DNA of 64,000 nt from Pseudomonas fluorescens (GCF_001708445.1 NZ_CP015637.1:3163001-3227000), one strand, 5' to 3'. Positions 1 to 8,799 are shown, numbered from the stretch's first letter. The notes: generated by a model from the sequence alone, not told the origin. Numbers and translations are program-made.

Positions 1-6
1 GCTTAG

Positions 7-20
7 CGCACGTACGTGCG
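7..20. promoter_or_regulatory. Perfect 14-bp palindrome upstream of the BON gene
   Basis: CGCACGTACGTGCG is a perfect palindrome about 110 bases upstream of the BON-protein start. It could be an operator, but no protein known to bind it is recognised here and chance cannot be excluded. Confidence 0.3.
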
Positions 21-127
21 GCGTCGGGGTAGTGCTTGGAATAGGTACTTTCCGACCTGCTCGGGCGGGTGGCAACGCGCTACGCTTGGGCGGCTTGAGA
101 CGTTTGCAAACATTCCGGAGCTTTTTT

Positions 128-817
128 ATGAATAGCGATGAAAAGCTGAGGCAGCAGGTGATCGACGAACTGAACTGGGACCTGGCGCTGAAAGCCGATC
201 AGATTCTGGTCCAGGTGTCCGATGGTATCGTCACGCTCTCTGGCAATGTCACCAGTCATGCCGAGCGCTGGCACGCCGAACAGGCTGTGGCGCATGTGGC
301 TGGCGTCGTGGACCTGATCAACCGCATCGACGTGGTTCTGCCTTCCAGCCATGTGCGTACCGACAGCGATCTGGTCGCCGCGGTCGCTTCAGCGTTGCAA
401 GGGAACACCTCGCTGGCGGAACACCGCGTCAACATCAGTGTGACGGATGGCTGGCTGGTACTCAGCGGTGAAGTCGATTCGGAGCATCAGCGCCAGGCGG
501 CAGGCTATGCAGTGCGCTATCTGCCGGGGATCAAGGGGGTCAGCAACGATATCGTGGTCAAGACCCATGCCTCTGCGCAAACCATCAAGACCGATATCGA
601 ATCAGCGTTTCGCCGCAGAGCGATTATCGACGCCCACGGTATCGATGTGCGCGTGGACGGCGGGGACGTCACGCTTTCGGGCGTTGTCGGGTCGCTTCCC
701 GAACGCGACATGGCGCGTTTGACGGCCTCGAGCACGGCCGGGGTGCAGAAGGTTGTCGACAACCTGGTGGTCGCGCCCAGCGCCCAACAAACGAATGGCC
801 CAGGTGGCGCGGCTTGA
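128..817 (+). CDS. Triple BON-domain protein (OsmY-like)
   Basis: The 229-residue protein consists of three consecutive BON domains, roughly residues 5-75, 78-150 and 153-220. Each carries the typical hydrophobic-Gly pattern (VSDGIVTLSGNV, VTDGWLVLSGEV, VDGGDVTLSGVV). BON proteins such as OsmY bind phospholipid and are induced by osmotic and general stress. No signal peptide is visible, so the protein may be cytoplasmic, unlike OsmY. The ATG at 128 is chosen because GGAG lies about 8 bases upstream and the BON sequence begins at once; the reading frame is open further upstream, but that part has no BON character. It is transcribed toward the convergent response regulator, with a repeat-rich spacer between them. 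Similar proteins accompany universal stress proteins and Hsp20 in low-oxygen stress islands. Confidence 0.85.
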   Translation: MNSDEKLRQQVIDELNWDLALKADQILVQVSDGIVTLSGNVTSHAERWHAEQAVAHVAGVVDLINRIDVVLPSSHVRTDSDLVAAVASALQGNTSLAEHRVNISVTDGWLVLSGEVDSEHQRQAAGYAVRYLPGIKGVSNDIVVKTHASAQTIKTDIESAFRRRAIIDAHGIDVRVDGGDVTLSGVVGSLPERDMARLTASSTAGVQKVVDNLVVAPSAQQTNGPGGAA

Positions 818-842
818 CTCACGGGGCAGCGGATCTCCCTCC

Positions 843-1049
843 GCGGCGAGCGGGCTTGTCTGTGGCGAGCGGGCTTGCCCCGCGTTGGGGCGCGAAGCGG
901 CCCCATTACCGGCCATGGTTTTTTAACTGACGCACCGCGGTGCCTGGCTTTGGGGCTGCTGCGCAGCCCAACGCGGGGCAAGCCCGCTCGCCACAACAAG
1001 CCCGCTAGCCACAGACAAGCCCGCTCACCACAGTAAGCCCGCTCGCCAC
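843..1049. repeat. Inverted array of a 16-bp intergenic repeat (GTGGCGAGCGGGCTTG)
   Basis: The unit occurs twice in plus orientation (843-858, 862-877) and four times in minus orientation (979-994, 997-1012, 1016-1031, 1034-1049), with single-base variants. The second plus unit and the first minus unit extend into a perfect 28-base inverted repeat (862-889 with 967-994) around a spacer of about 77 bases. The array lies between two convergent genes, so it may terminate transcription from both sides. A related array is at 60671-60846. Confidence 0.8.
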
Positions 1050-1080
1050 AGGGGAATTTGTCAGGGCCTGAAAATCATGC

Positions 1081-2934
1081 TCACGGGGTGAGCCCCTTAC
1101 CATGACCCGCGGCTGAAAGGGCTTTTTCACCGGCCGCCAGGGCGATGCGAGCCAGTTCGGGAATCGATTTGGCTTCGGTCCGGCTCATGATCGACGCGCG
1201 ATGCTTCTCAACCGTCCTTTGGCTGATACCCAGCTCGAACGCAATGTTCTTGCTGGGGTGGCCGTCCAGGACCATCTCCATGATTTGGCGCTGGCGGGGA
1301 GTCAGGTGACTGATATGGTCAATGGCGGCCTGGCGAAGCGCCTTGAAGCCCTGGGTATCCGCTTGGTTGGCCAAGGCGTTTGTCAGGCTGGTCAATAGCT
1401 GCTGGTAACGGAACGGCTTTTCGATGAAGTCGCACACGCCGGCCTTCATCGCATCCACAACATCCGCGACGCGGCTGTTGCCACTGATCATGATGATGGG
1501 CAACTCGTCCCCCCGTGCCCTCAGACGCCCAACCACCTCCAGCCCGCTGATGCCGGAGGGGCGTGCTTCAATCACCAGGCAGCCCCGTTGATCGCCGGGA
1601 TAGCGCTCGAAAAACTGCTCGGCGCCAGCAGCGTCACGCACGGGGTAACCTTGGGCCTCCAATACCCTGCGCAAGTTGTTGCGCAACGCCTCGTCCTCGT
1701 CCACGACGTAGATCACCGCGCCCGAAGACGCCGGCAGGGCACCTGGCGCATGGCCTGTGGCTGCCGCGCTCAGTGCGGTACCAAGGGTTGCGCGCAGCGT
1801 ATTCAAGCTCACGGGTTTGCGCAGCAGCATGCAATCGGCGGCGAGGACCGCGTGGGCAACCTGCCGCTGGGTGTCGGCGGTCAGTACGATAGCCGGCGTG
1901 GTTCGGTTGAATTGATCGCGCAGTCGCTGCACCAACTGCACACCGTCCATGGCGGGGGCCAGCGCATGTTCGGTCAAGACCAGGTCAGGCTGGAGACCTG
2001 AGCGTGCCAGCCACGCCAACGCGGCGGCACCATCACTGACCGCAGCCGTTTGATAGCCCAACGAACCTAAGCCGCAGCACAGCATCTCGCGGAGCAGGGC
2101 CTGCGGCTCGACAACCAGCAACAGCCGATGGGACGCCGTGATCGGCGGTTTGATCGCGGTTTTTGGGCGTACCGACGACCGCGCTGACGGCACGCTGATG
2201 GAAATGAGCGTGGCTTTTCCGGGCGAGTACCGGACCTGCAACTGCGCCCCCAGCATTGCGCTCAACTCATAGGTTGAAAGCGCGCCCGCGCGGCCATAGG
2301 CATCCGGCAGGAAAGGCGCATGCACAGGCATCGACACGATGCGCAAGGCGGCCTCGCGGCTTTCACAGCCCGAACACCACAGTTCCAGGCTCAGCCATTG
2401 CCGATGGCGCCGGGCGCCCAGCGTCAGGCGACTGTTGCGGTTCGCGTGCATGAGGTTGTACATCAGGCTGCTCAGTACTTGCCTGAGGCCCTCGGGAAGG
2501 CTCCTGACCCATGCCGAACACGGCACGATCCGCAGTTTGATGCGCCGGGCGACGGCCAACGGTAAACAGTCTTGGGCCAGTGCCTTGAACAGGGTTTGCA
2601 CGGGGAAGTCCACGGCATCGTGCCGATCTCTCTCGGTGAGGGAGGAGGGCAGGTCGAGCGGGGTGTTGAACCGGCTCAACAAGTGCTCCACCGTGGCATC
2701 CAACTGTTCAAGCAGCCCTTGGGCAGGTGTCGCCGGATTCAGCTCATTCGCCTCGAGCTGCCCCGTGATCAGTGAGACCAACTGTGCTGTCTGGCGAAGT
2801 GTCTGGTCGATACCGCGCAGGCGTTCGACGCTGGGCGTGGTCTTGAGGGCCAAGGGTTGTTGAGCCGCAGGCGGTGCACTCCCAGATACCGTGTGCGGTA
2901 AGGCGTCCTCCGACATGGATTGGTTGACGTGCAT
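1081..2934 (-). CDS. Hybrid regulator: degenerate HATPase, two receiver domains, LuxR-type HTH
   Basis: The 617-residue protein has an N-terminal region resembling a worn-down histidine-kinase ATPase domain (about residues 60-250, with a vestigial N box SLMYNLMHANRN). Two receiver domains follow (about 268-392 and 405-525), then a FixJ/NarL-type LuxR helix-turn-helix (about 542-600, LTPRQRQIMEMV and SQRTVEKHRASIM). In both receivers the residue expected to be the phospho-accepting Asp is Glu (LVLTE, residue 322; LVIEA, residue 456). The conserved Lys is kept in both (LRKP, IEKP). The acidic pocket is lost in receiver 1 and kept in receiver 2 (VVDEDE). The start at 2934 has a strong AGGAGG site 6-7 bases upstream. 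It likely controls neighbouring stress genes, but activity independent of a kinase seems possible. The target genes are not visible. Confidence 0.8.
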   Translation of the reverse strand: MHVNQSMSEDALPHTVSGSAPPAAQQPLALKTTPSVERLRGIDQTLRQTAQLVSLITGQLEANELNPATPAQGLLEQLDATVEHLLSRFNTPLDLPSSLTERDRHDAVDFPVQTLFKALAQDCLPLAVARRIKLRIVPCSAWVRSLPEGLRQVLSSLMYNLMHANRNSRLTLGARRHRQWLSLELWCSGCESREAALRIVSMPVHAPFLPDAYGRAGALSTYELSAMLGAQLQVRYSPGKATLISISVPSARSSVRPKTAIKPPITASHRLLLVVEPQALLREMLCCGLGSLGYQTAAVSDGAAALAWLARSGLQPDLVLTEHALAPAMDGVQLVQRLRDQFNRTTPAIVLTADTQRQVAHAVLAADCMLLRKPVSLNTLRATLGTALSAAATGHAPGALPASSGAVIYVVDEDEALRNNLRRVLEAQGYPVRDAAGAEQFFERYPGDQRGCLVIEARPSGISGLEVVGRLRARGDELPIIMISGNSRVADVVDAMKAGVCDFIEKPFRYQQLLTSLTNALANQADTQGFKALRQAAIDHISHLTPRQRQIMEMVLDGHPSKNIAFELGISQRTVEKHRASIMSRTEAKSIPELARIALAAGEKALSAAGHGKGLTP

Positions 2935-3332
2935 GACTAACCCTCCTGACAAGACCCGATGGTGCGTTGCCTGCCGCGCAATCCTATGCGGTTTGTCCGA
3001 CGCTTTAATTGATCTATGTAAGTATTTTCCGAGCTCCCACCTCTACCAGGGCCTTCTGCCTGGCGCCAATCGACAGCGCGTAAAGACGAAGCGCGACACC
3101 AGCCTGTGCGAGACGTCAACTCGCTCGTCTGCGCACCACCGAAGTGCGCCCCCGGCACCGTTAAGGTGCTCGGCCATCACCCGCCAGCAGCCCTTGATAA
3201 AGGCTTATGGGTAGATTCCGACGCTAGTCACCTGCCCCCATAGCGACCATCGTAATCCAGGCTTATGGGCAGGGCGGATGCAGGCCGTGCGCTCTGCGTT
3301 GAATGACTCAATTTGAGGGGAAGGCAACCGTT
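2935..3332. other. Divergent intergenic region (398 bp)
   Basis: This non-coding stretch separates the minus-strand response regulator from the plus-strand aldehyde dehydrogenase and should hold both promoters. The only internal structure seen is a direct repeat of AGGCTTATGGG (3201-3211 and 3259-3269). A TTGAT half-site at 3009-3013 lacks a matching second half. No convincing small gene was found. Confidence 0.5.
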
Positions 3333-4715
3333 ATGGCTTACACGACGATCAATCCATACAACGGCGAGTTGCTCGCACAATTCGATACGCTGACGGCTGA
3401 GCAACTGGAGCGCAAACTGGCCGTCGCGGCGCAGTGCTACGCGACGTGGAAAACCAAGACGTATGCCCAACGCGCTTCGGTCATCGCCAAAGCGGCTGAA
3501 TTGATGCATCAGCGCTTCGACACCCTGGCCCGTAAGATCACATTGGAGATGGGCAAGCGAATCAACGAGGCCCGCGGCGAAGTCAAGTTCAGCGCCGATA
3601 TCATGGCGTACTACGCCAAGAACGCCGAGCGCTTCCTGGCGCCGCAGGCGCTGGAGCCGAGTGCGGGCGAGGCGCATATGGAGAGCAGCCCCATCGGCGT
3701 GGTCTTCGGCGTCGAACCGTGGAACTTTCCCTTCTATCAGTTGGCGCGCGTGGCGGGCCCGCACTTGATGGCCGGTAACGTGCTGGTGATCAAGCATGCC
3801 GGTTGTGTGCCGCAATGTGCGATTGCCTTTGAGCAGGTCCTGCTCGAAGCCGGCGCACCGGCGGGGCTCTATACCAACCTGCTGATATCCCACGAGCAGT
3901 CCAGGCAGGTGGTGGACGACCCGCGTGTGCGTGGGGTGGCATTGACCGGGAGTGTCGCCGCTGGCCGCAGCCTGGCGTCGTGGGCGGGACAGAACCTGAA
4001 GCCGTCCTCCATGGAGCTGGGGGGCAGCGATGCGTTCATTGTGCTTGAGGACGCTGACCTGGACCTGGCGATCAAATGGGCGATCTGGGGGCGGATGTAT
4101 AACTGCGGGCAGACCTGCTGCGCGGCAAAACGCTTCATTGTCGTCGAATCCATGGCCGATGCCTTCCTGGAAGGCTTCAAGGCCGGGCTTGCGGCCTTGA
4201 AACCCGGTGACCCCATGGAGGAAAGCACCACCCTGGGCCCGCTGTCTTCGGAAGCAGCCTTGTTGCAGTTACTTGGCCAGGTGCACACGGCGACGGCCCA
4301 CGGGGCACGGGTGCTGCTGGGGGGCGGGCGTATCGATCGCGCCGGTTCATTCATGACCCCGACCATCCTTACCGATATCGCCCCCGACAATCCGGCATTC
4401 CGCGACGAGTTCTTCGGCCCCGTGGCGCTGTTTTTCCGCGTCAAGGACGAAGAAGCCGCGATCGCCCTGGCAAACGATTCCGACTTTGGCCTCGGCGGGT
4501 CGGTGTTCACCCGTGATGTGGAGCGGGGACGTCGGGTGGCCAGCCGGATCGAGACCGGCATGATGTTTATCAACAACATCAGTTGGAGCGATGCCGAACT
4601 GCCCTTTGGCGGTATCAAGGATTCGGGCTATGGCCGCGAACTGGGCGACATGGGCATCCAACAGTTCGTCAATAAGAAACTCGTGCGTTACGTGTCGGCC
4701 CAGGCACCGGTCTGA
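3333..4715 (+). CDS. NAD(P)-dependent aldehyde dehydrogenase, succinate-semialdehyde dehydrogenase type
   Basis: The 460-residue protein belongs to the short succinate-semialdehyde/aldehyde dehydrogenase branch (Sad/GabD-like). It begins AYTTINPYNGE, has the Pro-Trp-Asn motif EPWNFPF near residue 132, the general-base Glu in MELGGS, and the catalytic Cys in NCGQTCCA. It oxidises an aldehyde to the acid with NAD(P)+. Its position just upstream of transhydrogenase and an alcohol dehydrogenase suggests handling of acetaldehyde or semialdehydes and reducing equivalents under redox stress. The true substrate cannot be read from sequence. The ATG at 3333 is preferred over an in-frame ATG at 3303 because GAGGGGAAGG precedes it at a usable distance and homologues begin here. 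Confidence 0.85.
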   Translation: MAYTTINPYNGELLAQFDTLTAEQLERKLAVAAQCYATWKTKTYAQRASVIAKAAELMHQRFDTLARKITLEMGKRINEARGEVKFSADIMAYYAKNAERFLAPQALEPSAGEAHMESSPIGVVFGVEPWNFPFYQLARVAGPHLMAGNVLVIKHAGCVPQCAIAFEQVLLEAGAPAGLYTNLLISHEQSRQVVDDPRVRGVALTGSVAAGRSLASWAGQNLKPSSMELGGSDAFIVLEDADLDLAIKWAIWGRMYNCGQTCCAAKRFIVVESMADAFLEGFKAGLAALKPGDPMEESTTLGPLSSEAALLQLLGQVHTATAHGARVLLGGGRIDRAGSFMTPTILTDIAPDNPAFRDEFFGPVALFFRVKDEEAAIALANDSDFGLGGSVFTRDVERGRRVASRIETGMMFINNISWSDAELPFGGIKDSGYGRELGDMGIQQFVNKKLVRYVSAQAPV

Positions 4716-4737
4716 AGCCTTATCCCGTCCCTATCCC

Positions 4738-4763
4738 GGGCGCCCGCACACAGGCGGGCGCCC
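4738..4763 (+). terminator. GC-rich hairpin between aldehyde dehydrogenase and pntAA
   Basis: GGGCGCCCGC (4738-4747) pairs perfectly with GCGGGCGCCC (4754-4763) around a 6-base loop. No T-run follows, so it may be an attenuator or mRNA-stabilising stem rather than a full terminator. The pntAA start lies only 16 bases downstream. Confidence 0.5.
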
Positions 4764-4779
4764 CCCCATGGAGCGCGCG

Positions 4780-5916
4780 ATGTACGTCAATGTGGCTGTG
4801 ATGAAAGAAACCCACCCGCACGAACGGCGGGTGGCCCTGGTACCGAGCCTGTGTGCGAAGTTATGTGCATTGGGCGCCAAGCTGCATATGCAAACGGGGG
4901 CAGGGGACGCGAGCTTCCTGCCCGACGCGGCTTATACGGACGTGGTGTTCGTCTCCGGCAACGGGCAGTGGCTGCATGAGGCCGATGTGGTCCTCGCCGT
5001 GCAGGCACCTTCGCAGGAGGTGGTCGGCAAAATGAAGCCGGGCTCGCTGCTCCTGTGTTTTGTGTATGCGCAGAACAACCCGGCCCTGGTGCAACGCTTG
5101 CTGGAGCGCCAAATCACGTGTTTTGCCATGGAGCGGCTGCCGCGGACCACGCGGGCCCAGTCGATGGACGCGTTGTCCAGCCAATCGGCATTGTCGGGGT
5201 ACTACGCCGTGCAACTGGGGTCGGTGCATCTGTCTCGCATACTGCCAAAGGTCACCACCGCGGCCGGCATCGTCGGGCCTGCTCGGGTGCTGGTGCTGGG
5301 CCTGGGTGTCGCGGGGCTGGAGGCCATCGCCACCGCGCATCGGTTGGGCGCGGTGGTCGAAGGGTACGACGTGCGCCCGGAAACCGCCGAGCAGGCGCGC
5401 TCCCTGGGCGCCAGTTTTGTCGACGTGGGGGTCGATGCGCGGGGCAAAGGCGGTTATGCACGGGAGTTGAGTGACGCGGAAAAACACCAGGTCGCGCTCG
5501 TGCTGACTGAGCATATCCAACGGGCAGACCTGGTGATTACCACGGCGGCCGTACCGGGGAGGCCTTCACCACGCCTGATCAGCGCCGCACAGCTCGCCGG
5601 GATGAAGCCTGGCGCCGTGATCGTCGACCTGGGCGCCGAAGGCGGGGGCAACTGCGAGGGCTGCGTCCCTGGCCAGACCGTCAAGGTCGGTCAGGTCACG
5701 CTGTTGGCGCCGTTGAACCTGCCTTCGTCCTTGAGCCAGGACGCCAGCCTGCTGTATGCGAAAAACCAGTTCAACCTCTTGGCGCTGATGTTGAAAAACA
5801 ACGTCATCCACATTGATTGGGACGATCCGTTACTGGCGCAAACGGCGCTCACCCACGCCGGCAAACTCATGCCACCGCTGAGCCCGACAGATGCGCCCAA
5901 GGAGAAAACCTCATGA
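4780..5916 (+). CDS. pntAA: NAD(P) transhydrogenase subunit alpha, part 1
   Basis: This 378-residue soluble NAD(H)-binding domain I of proton-translocating transhydrogenase has the alanine dehydrogenase/PNT N-terminal part (KETHPHERRVALVP, residues 9-22) and the Rossmann dinucleotide motif VLGLGVAGLEAIATAHRLGA near residue 172. With PntAb and PntB it transfers hydride between NADH and NADP+ using the proton gradient. The split alpha subunit (PntAA plus PntAb) is normal for pseudomonads. The ATG at 4780 is chosen because GGAG lies 6 bases upstream. The stop overlaps the pntAb start as ATGA, so translation is coupled. Most pseudomonads have another pnt set elsewhere; whether this is the only copy cannot be judged here. 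Confidence 0.93.
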   Translation: MYVNVAVMKETHPHERRVALVPSLCAKLCALGAKLHMQTGAGDASFLPDAAYTDVVFVSGNGQWLHEADVVLAVQAPSQEVVGKMKPGSLLLCFVYAQNNPALVQRLLERQITCFAMERLPRTTRAQSMDALSSQSALSGYYAVQLGSVHLSRILPKVTTAAGIVGPARVLVLGLGVAGLEAIATAHRLGAVVEGYDVRPETAEQARSLGASFVDVGVDARGKGGYARELSDAEKHQVALVLTEHIQRADLVITTAAVPGRPSPRLISAAQLAGMKPGAVIVDLGAEGGGNCEGCVPGQTVKVGQVTLLAPLNLPSSLSQDASLLYAKNQFNLLALMLKNNVIHIDWDDPLLAQTALTHAGKLMPPLSPTDAPKEKTS

Positions 5917-6254
5917 GCAACGTTGGTTTTATCGGCCTGTATATTTTCATGCTCGCCGCGTTTGCCGGCTGGGTCATCATTGGCCGGGTCCCGGCGATCC
6001 TGCATACGCCGTTGATGTCGGGCTCGAACTTTATCCACGGCATCGTGGTGATCGGTGGCCTGATCGGCTTGCTCGACGCCGCGACACTGCCAGAGCAAGT
6101 GGCCGGGTTCGTCGCGGTGCTGCTCGGGGCGGGGAATGCAGCGGGCGGGTACGCCGTCACCGGCCGGATGCTCGCCATGTTCCAGACCAGCGCGCCGGAG
6201 CCCAAGCGGCGCAAAGCCCATCACTCCGCCACCCGCAAGGCTGAGAAGGCCTGA
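5913..6254 (+). CDS. pntAb: NAD(P) transhydrogenase subunit alpha, part 2
   Basis: The 113-residue membrane protein forms part of domain II, the proton channel, of transhydrogenase. It has three to four hydrophobic helices (FIGLYIFMLAAFAGWVII; FIHGIVVIGGLIGLLD; FVAVLLGAGNAAGGYAVTG) and ends in a basic tail (KRRKAHH...). The start overlaps the pntAA stop by four bases, and a GGAG at 5901-5904 (AAGGAGAAAAC) serves it. Length and topology match other split-type PntAb subunits. Confidence 0.93.
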   Translation: MSNVGFIGLYIFMLAAFAGWVIIGRVPAILHTPLMSGSNFIHGIVVIGGLIGLLDAATLPEQVAGFVAVLLGAGNAAGGYAVTGRMLAMFQTSAPEPKRRKAHHSATRKAEKA

Positions 6255-6263
6255 GGTTTGATC

Positions 6264-7700
6264 ATGTTGATGATGACGTCGCAATGGCTGATAGGGCTGG
6301 TGTACTTCTTCGCCGCGTTTTTACTGATCTTCGGGTTGTGGCGCATGTCGTCGCCTGTCACGGCCCCCGGCGGTATCCATGTGGCCGGGTGGGGCATGGC
6401 GGGCGCGGTGATCGTGAGTTTCCTCTATGTGTTTTCCGTGAGCGAGGCGGCACGACCGCATCTGCCCACCAACATCGGCCTGGCGCTGGTGGCCTTGTTG
6501 CTGGGCGGTGGCGCTGCCTGGTGGAGTGGGCGCAAGGCGGCAATGACCGCCATGCCGCAGATGGTCGCGATCTACAACGGTATGGGCGGTGGCGCCGCCG
6601 CCGCCATCGCGGCCATGGAACTGTTCGGCGCGCGGGCGCTCGACCTGCCCACCTTGGCCGGCACATTGTTTGGCGCACTGATCGGCGCGGTTTCGCTATC
6701 GGGTTCGTTGATCGCCTGGGCCAAGCTCGATGGTCGCCTCGATAAACCCTTGCGCCTCAAGGGCCTGCAACTGATCAACGCGGCGGTGATGCTGCTGACC
6801 CTGGCTGCCGGCAGCTGGCTGATGCTCGCCATGCAGGCGGCAGACGGCGTGCCTGGCCATGTACCCTTGTTGATCGCCGGGTTCTTCGCGGGGGCGTTGC
6901 TGTTTGGCGTGTTGATGACGTTGCCCATCGGCGGTGCCGACATGCCGGTGGTGATCTCCATCTACAATGCCTTTACCGGCCTGGCGGTCGGCCTCGAAGG
7001 GTTTGTGTTGCAGGTTCCGGCCATGATGATCGCGGGCATGCTGGTGGGCGCCGCCGGTGTGTTGCTTACATTGTTGATGGCCAACGCCATGAATCGCACG
7101 GTGGCGCATGTGTTGTTTGCCCGTTTTGGTGATCAGCCCGTTCGCAAAGGCGCGGTGATCACGGGCGAGCTGAAGCCGACCGCCGCCAGTGATGCCGGGG
7201 TCGCCATGCGCTACGCCGCTAAAGTCATCATCGTGCCGGGTTATGGTTTGGCCGTCGCCCAGGGCCAGCAAAAGCTCTATGAGTTCGTGAAGCTGTTGCA
7301 GGCCCACGGTGTCCTTGTGCGTTTCGCGGTACACCCGGTGGCGGGGCGCATGCCGGGGCAAATGGACGTGTTACTGGCAGAAGCGGGGGTGCCCTACGAC
7401 CTGATTTTCCAACTCGAAGACATCAATACCGACTTCCCCGACACCGATATGGTGCTGGTCATCGGCGCCAACGACGTGGTCAACCCCGCGGCACGCAATG
7501 ACAAGGCATCGCCCATCTATGGCATGCCGATCCTGGACGTGGACAAGGCGCATCACGTGTATGTGGTCAAGCGCGGGGAAGGCAAGGGCTACGCGGGTAT
7601 TCAGAACCCGCTGTTTTACGCAGAAAACTGCAACATGGTGTACGGCGATGCACAGGCTGTCCTGGTCAAGATGATCGAGGCGGTCAGAGGTTTGGGTTAA
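6264..7700 (+). CDS. pntB: NAD(P) transhydrogenase subunit beta
   Basis: The 478-residue beta subunit has about nine membrane helices in the first 270 residues and the NADP(H)-binding domain III in the last 180 (VPGYGLAVAQGQ; FAVHPVAGRMPGQMDVLLAEA; LVIGANDVVNPAA; VVKRGEGKGYAG). All are hallmark PntB motifs, so the enzyme should be complete. Several start codons lie close together (TTG 6258, ATG 6264, 6270, 6273). ATG 6264 is chosen because GAGG ends 7 bases upstream, although 6273 cannot be excluded. It is the last gene of the pnt operon. The alcohol dehydrogenase follows after 64 bases and may be cotranscribed. Confidence 0.93.
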   Translation: MLMMTSQWLIGLVYFFAAFLLIFGLWRMSSPVTAPGGIHVAGWGMAGAVIVSFLYVFSVSEAARPHLPTNIGLALVALLLGGGAAWWSGRKAAMTAMPQMVAIYNGMGGGAAAAIAAMELFGARALDLPTLAGTLFGALIGAVSLSGSLIAWAKLDGRLDKPLRLKGLQLINAAVMLLTLAAGSWLMLAMQAADGVPGHVPLLIAGFFAGALLFGVLMTLPIGGADMPVVISIYNAFTGLAVGLEGFVLQVPAMMIAGMLVGAAGVLLTLLMANAMNRTVAHVLFARFGDQPVRKGAVITGELKPTAASDAGVAMRYAAKVIIVPGYGLAVAQGQQKLYEFVKLLQAHGVLVRFAVHPVAGRMPGQMDVLLAEAGVPYDLIFQLEDINTDFPDTDMVLVIGANDVVNPAARNDKASPIYGMPILDVDKAHHVYVVKRGEGKGYAGIQNPLFYAENCNMVYGDAQAVLVKMIEAVRGLG

Positions 7701-7764
7701 GGCTTTTCGGGCTGGCCGGGCACTCGCCGGGCCGGCAAACACCACTCTGGAAGAGGGTCGCGAG

Positions 7765-8799
7765 ATGAACAGTAAGATGTTAGCCGCCGTCGTCGAGTCA
7801 TTTGGACAACCATTGGTCATGCGCCAGGTGGATATTCCGGTACCGGGGCCGGGGATGATCCTGATTAAAGTGGAAGCCTGCGGGGTGTGTCACACCGACC
7901 TGCACGCGGCGCGGGGGGATTGGCCACTCAAGCCTTCCTTACCCTTTACCCCTGGACACGAGGGCATCGGCATCGTGGTGGCGCTGGGCGAAGGCGTGAC
8001 GGCCGTACAGAAGGGCGAGCGCGTGGGGGTGCCATGGCTGTATTCGGCGTGCGGCCATTGCGAATACTGCCTGCAAGCCTGGGAAACCGTTTGCGCCCAG
8101 GCCGAGTTTGGCGGCTACACGCGCAACGGTGGCTTTGCCGAATACATACTGGCAGACCCTGAGTATGTGGCGCATATCCCCGCCGGCCTGACACCGTGTG
8201 AGGCCGCGCCGATCATTTGCGCCGGGGTGACCACCTACAAAGGCATCAAAGAGGCGGATGTGCGCCCGGGGCAGTGGATCGTCATTTCCGGGGTGGGCGG
8301 CCTGGGCCATCTCGCGGTTCAGTACGCCAAGGCCATGGGGCTGCGGGTGTGTGCCGTCGACATCGACGAGCGCAAGCTGGCCCATGCCACGCAACTGGGG
8401 GCTGACGCAGTGGTGAACGCCAAAGGCGCGGACCCGGTGGCCGCGGTCATTGCCGCCACCCAGGGCGGTGCCCATGGGGTGCTCATTACCGCGCCTTCGC
8501 TCGGCGCGTTCAAGCAAGGCGTCGCGATGACCCGCAAACTGGGGACCTGCGTGCTCGTCGGCTTGCCCCCTGGCGAGTTTCCCATGGCATTGTTCGACGT
8601 GGTCGCCAACTGCATTACGGTGCGCGGCTCGTTCGTCGGCAATCGCCAGGACATGGCGGAGGCGCTGGCGTTCGCCGCCGCGGGCAAGGTCAAGGCCGAC
8701 ATTGAACTGCAGCCGTTGTCTGCGATCAACCAGGTGTTCGAGCGCCTTGAGCATGGCGATGTCCCCGCGCGGGTGGTGATCGATTTCAGTGGCCGTTGA
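7765..8799 (+). CDS. Zinc-dependent alcohol dehydrogenase (AdhP/AdhA-like)
   Basis: The 344-residue medium-chain dehydrogenase has a catalytic zinc site (CGVCHTDLHAARGDW, Cys38; GHEGIG; Cys in APIICAGVT), a structural zinc site with four Cys (CGHCEYC and a later WETVC), and the NAD-binding motif GVGGLGHLAVQYAKAMG. It is close to the ethanol/propanol-preferring AdhP family and is expected to interconvert alcohol and aldehyde with NAD(H). GAAGAGGG precedes the ATG. It lies 64 bases after pntB and 14 before the epimerase-like gene, which fits one redox operon starting at the aldehyde dehydrogenase. Alcohol dehydrogenases of this type recur in ANR-controlled stress islands. Confidence 0.9.
   Translation: MNSKMLAAVVESFGQPLVMRQVDIPVPGPGMILIKVEACGVCHTDLHAARGDWPLKPSLPFTPGHEGIGIVVALGEGVTAVQKGERVGVPWLYSACGHCEYCLQAWETVCAQAEFGGYTRNGGFAEYILADPEYVAHIPAGLTPCEAAPIICAGVTTYKGIKEADVRPGQWIVISGVGGLGHLAVQYAKAMGLRVCAVDIDERKLAHATQLGADAVVNAKGADPVAAVIAATQGGAHGVLITAPSLGAFKQGVAMTRKLGTCVLVGLPPGEFPMALFDVVANCITVRGSFVGNRQDMAEALAFAAAGKVKADIELQPLSAINQVFERLEHGDVPARVVIDFSGR

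Noticed and set aside
32..127. Upstream extension of the BON protein
   Set aside because: The extra residues lack BON or signal-peptide character, while ATG 128 has a ribosome site and starts the domain.
843..1049. Possible insertion-sequence ends
   Set aside because: The long inverted repeat encloses only about 77 bases and no transposase, and units repeat elsewhere in the window.
3009..3013. TTGAT half-site as ANR box before the aldehyde dehydrogenase
   Set aside because: The second half (GTAAG) does not match, and the distance to the start (over 300 bases) is unsuitable.
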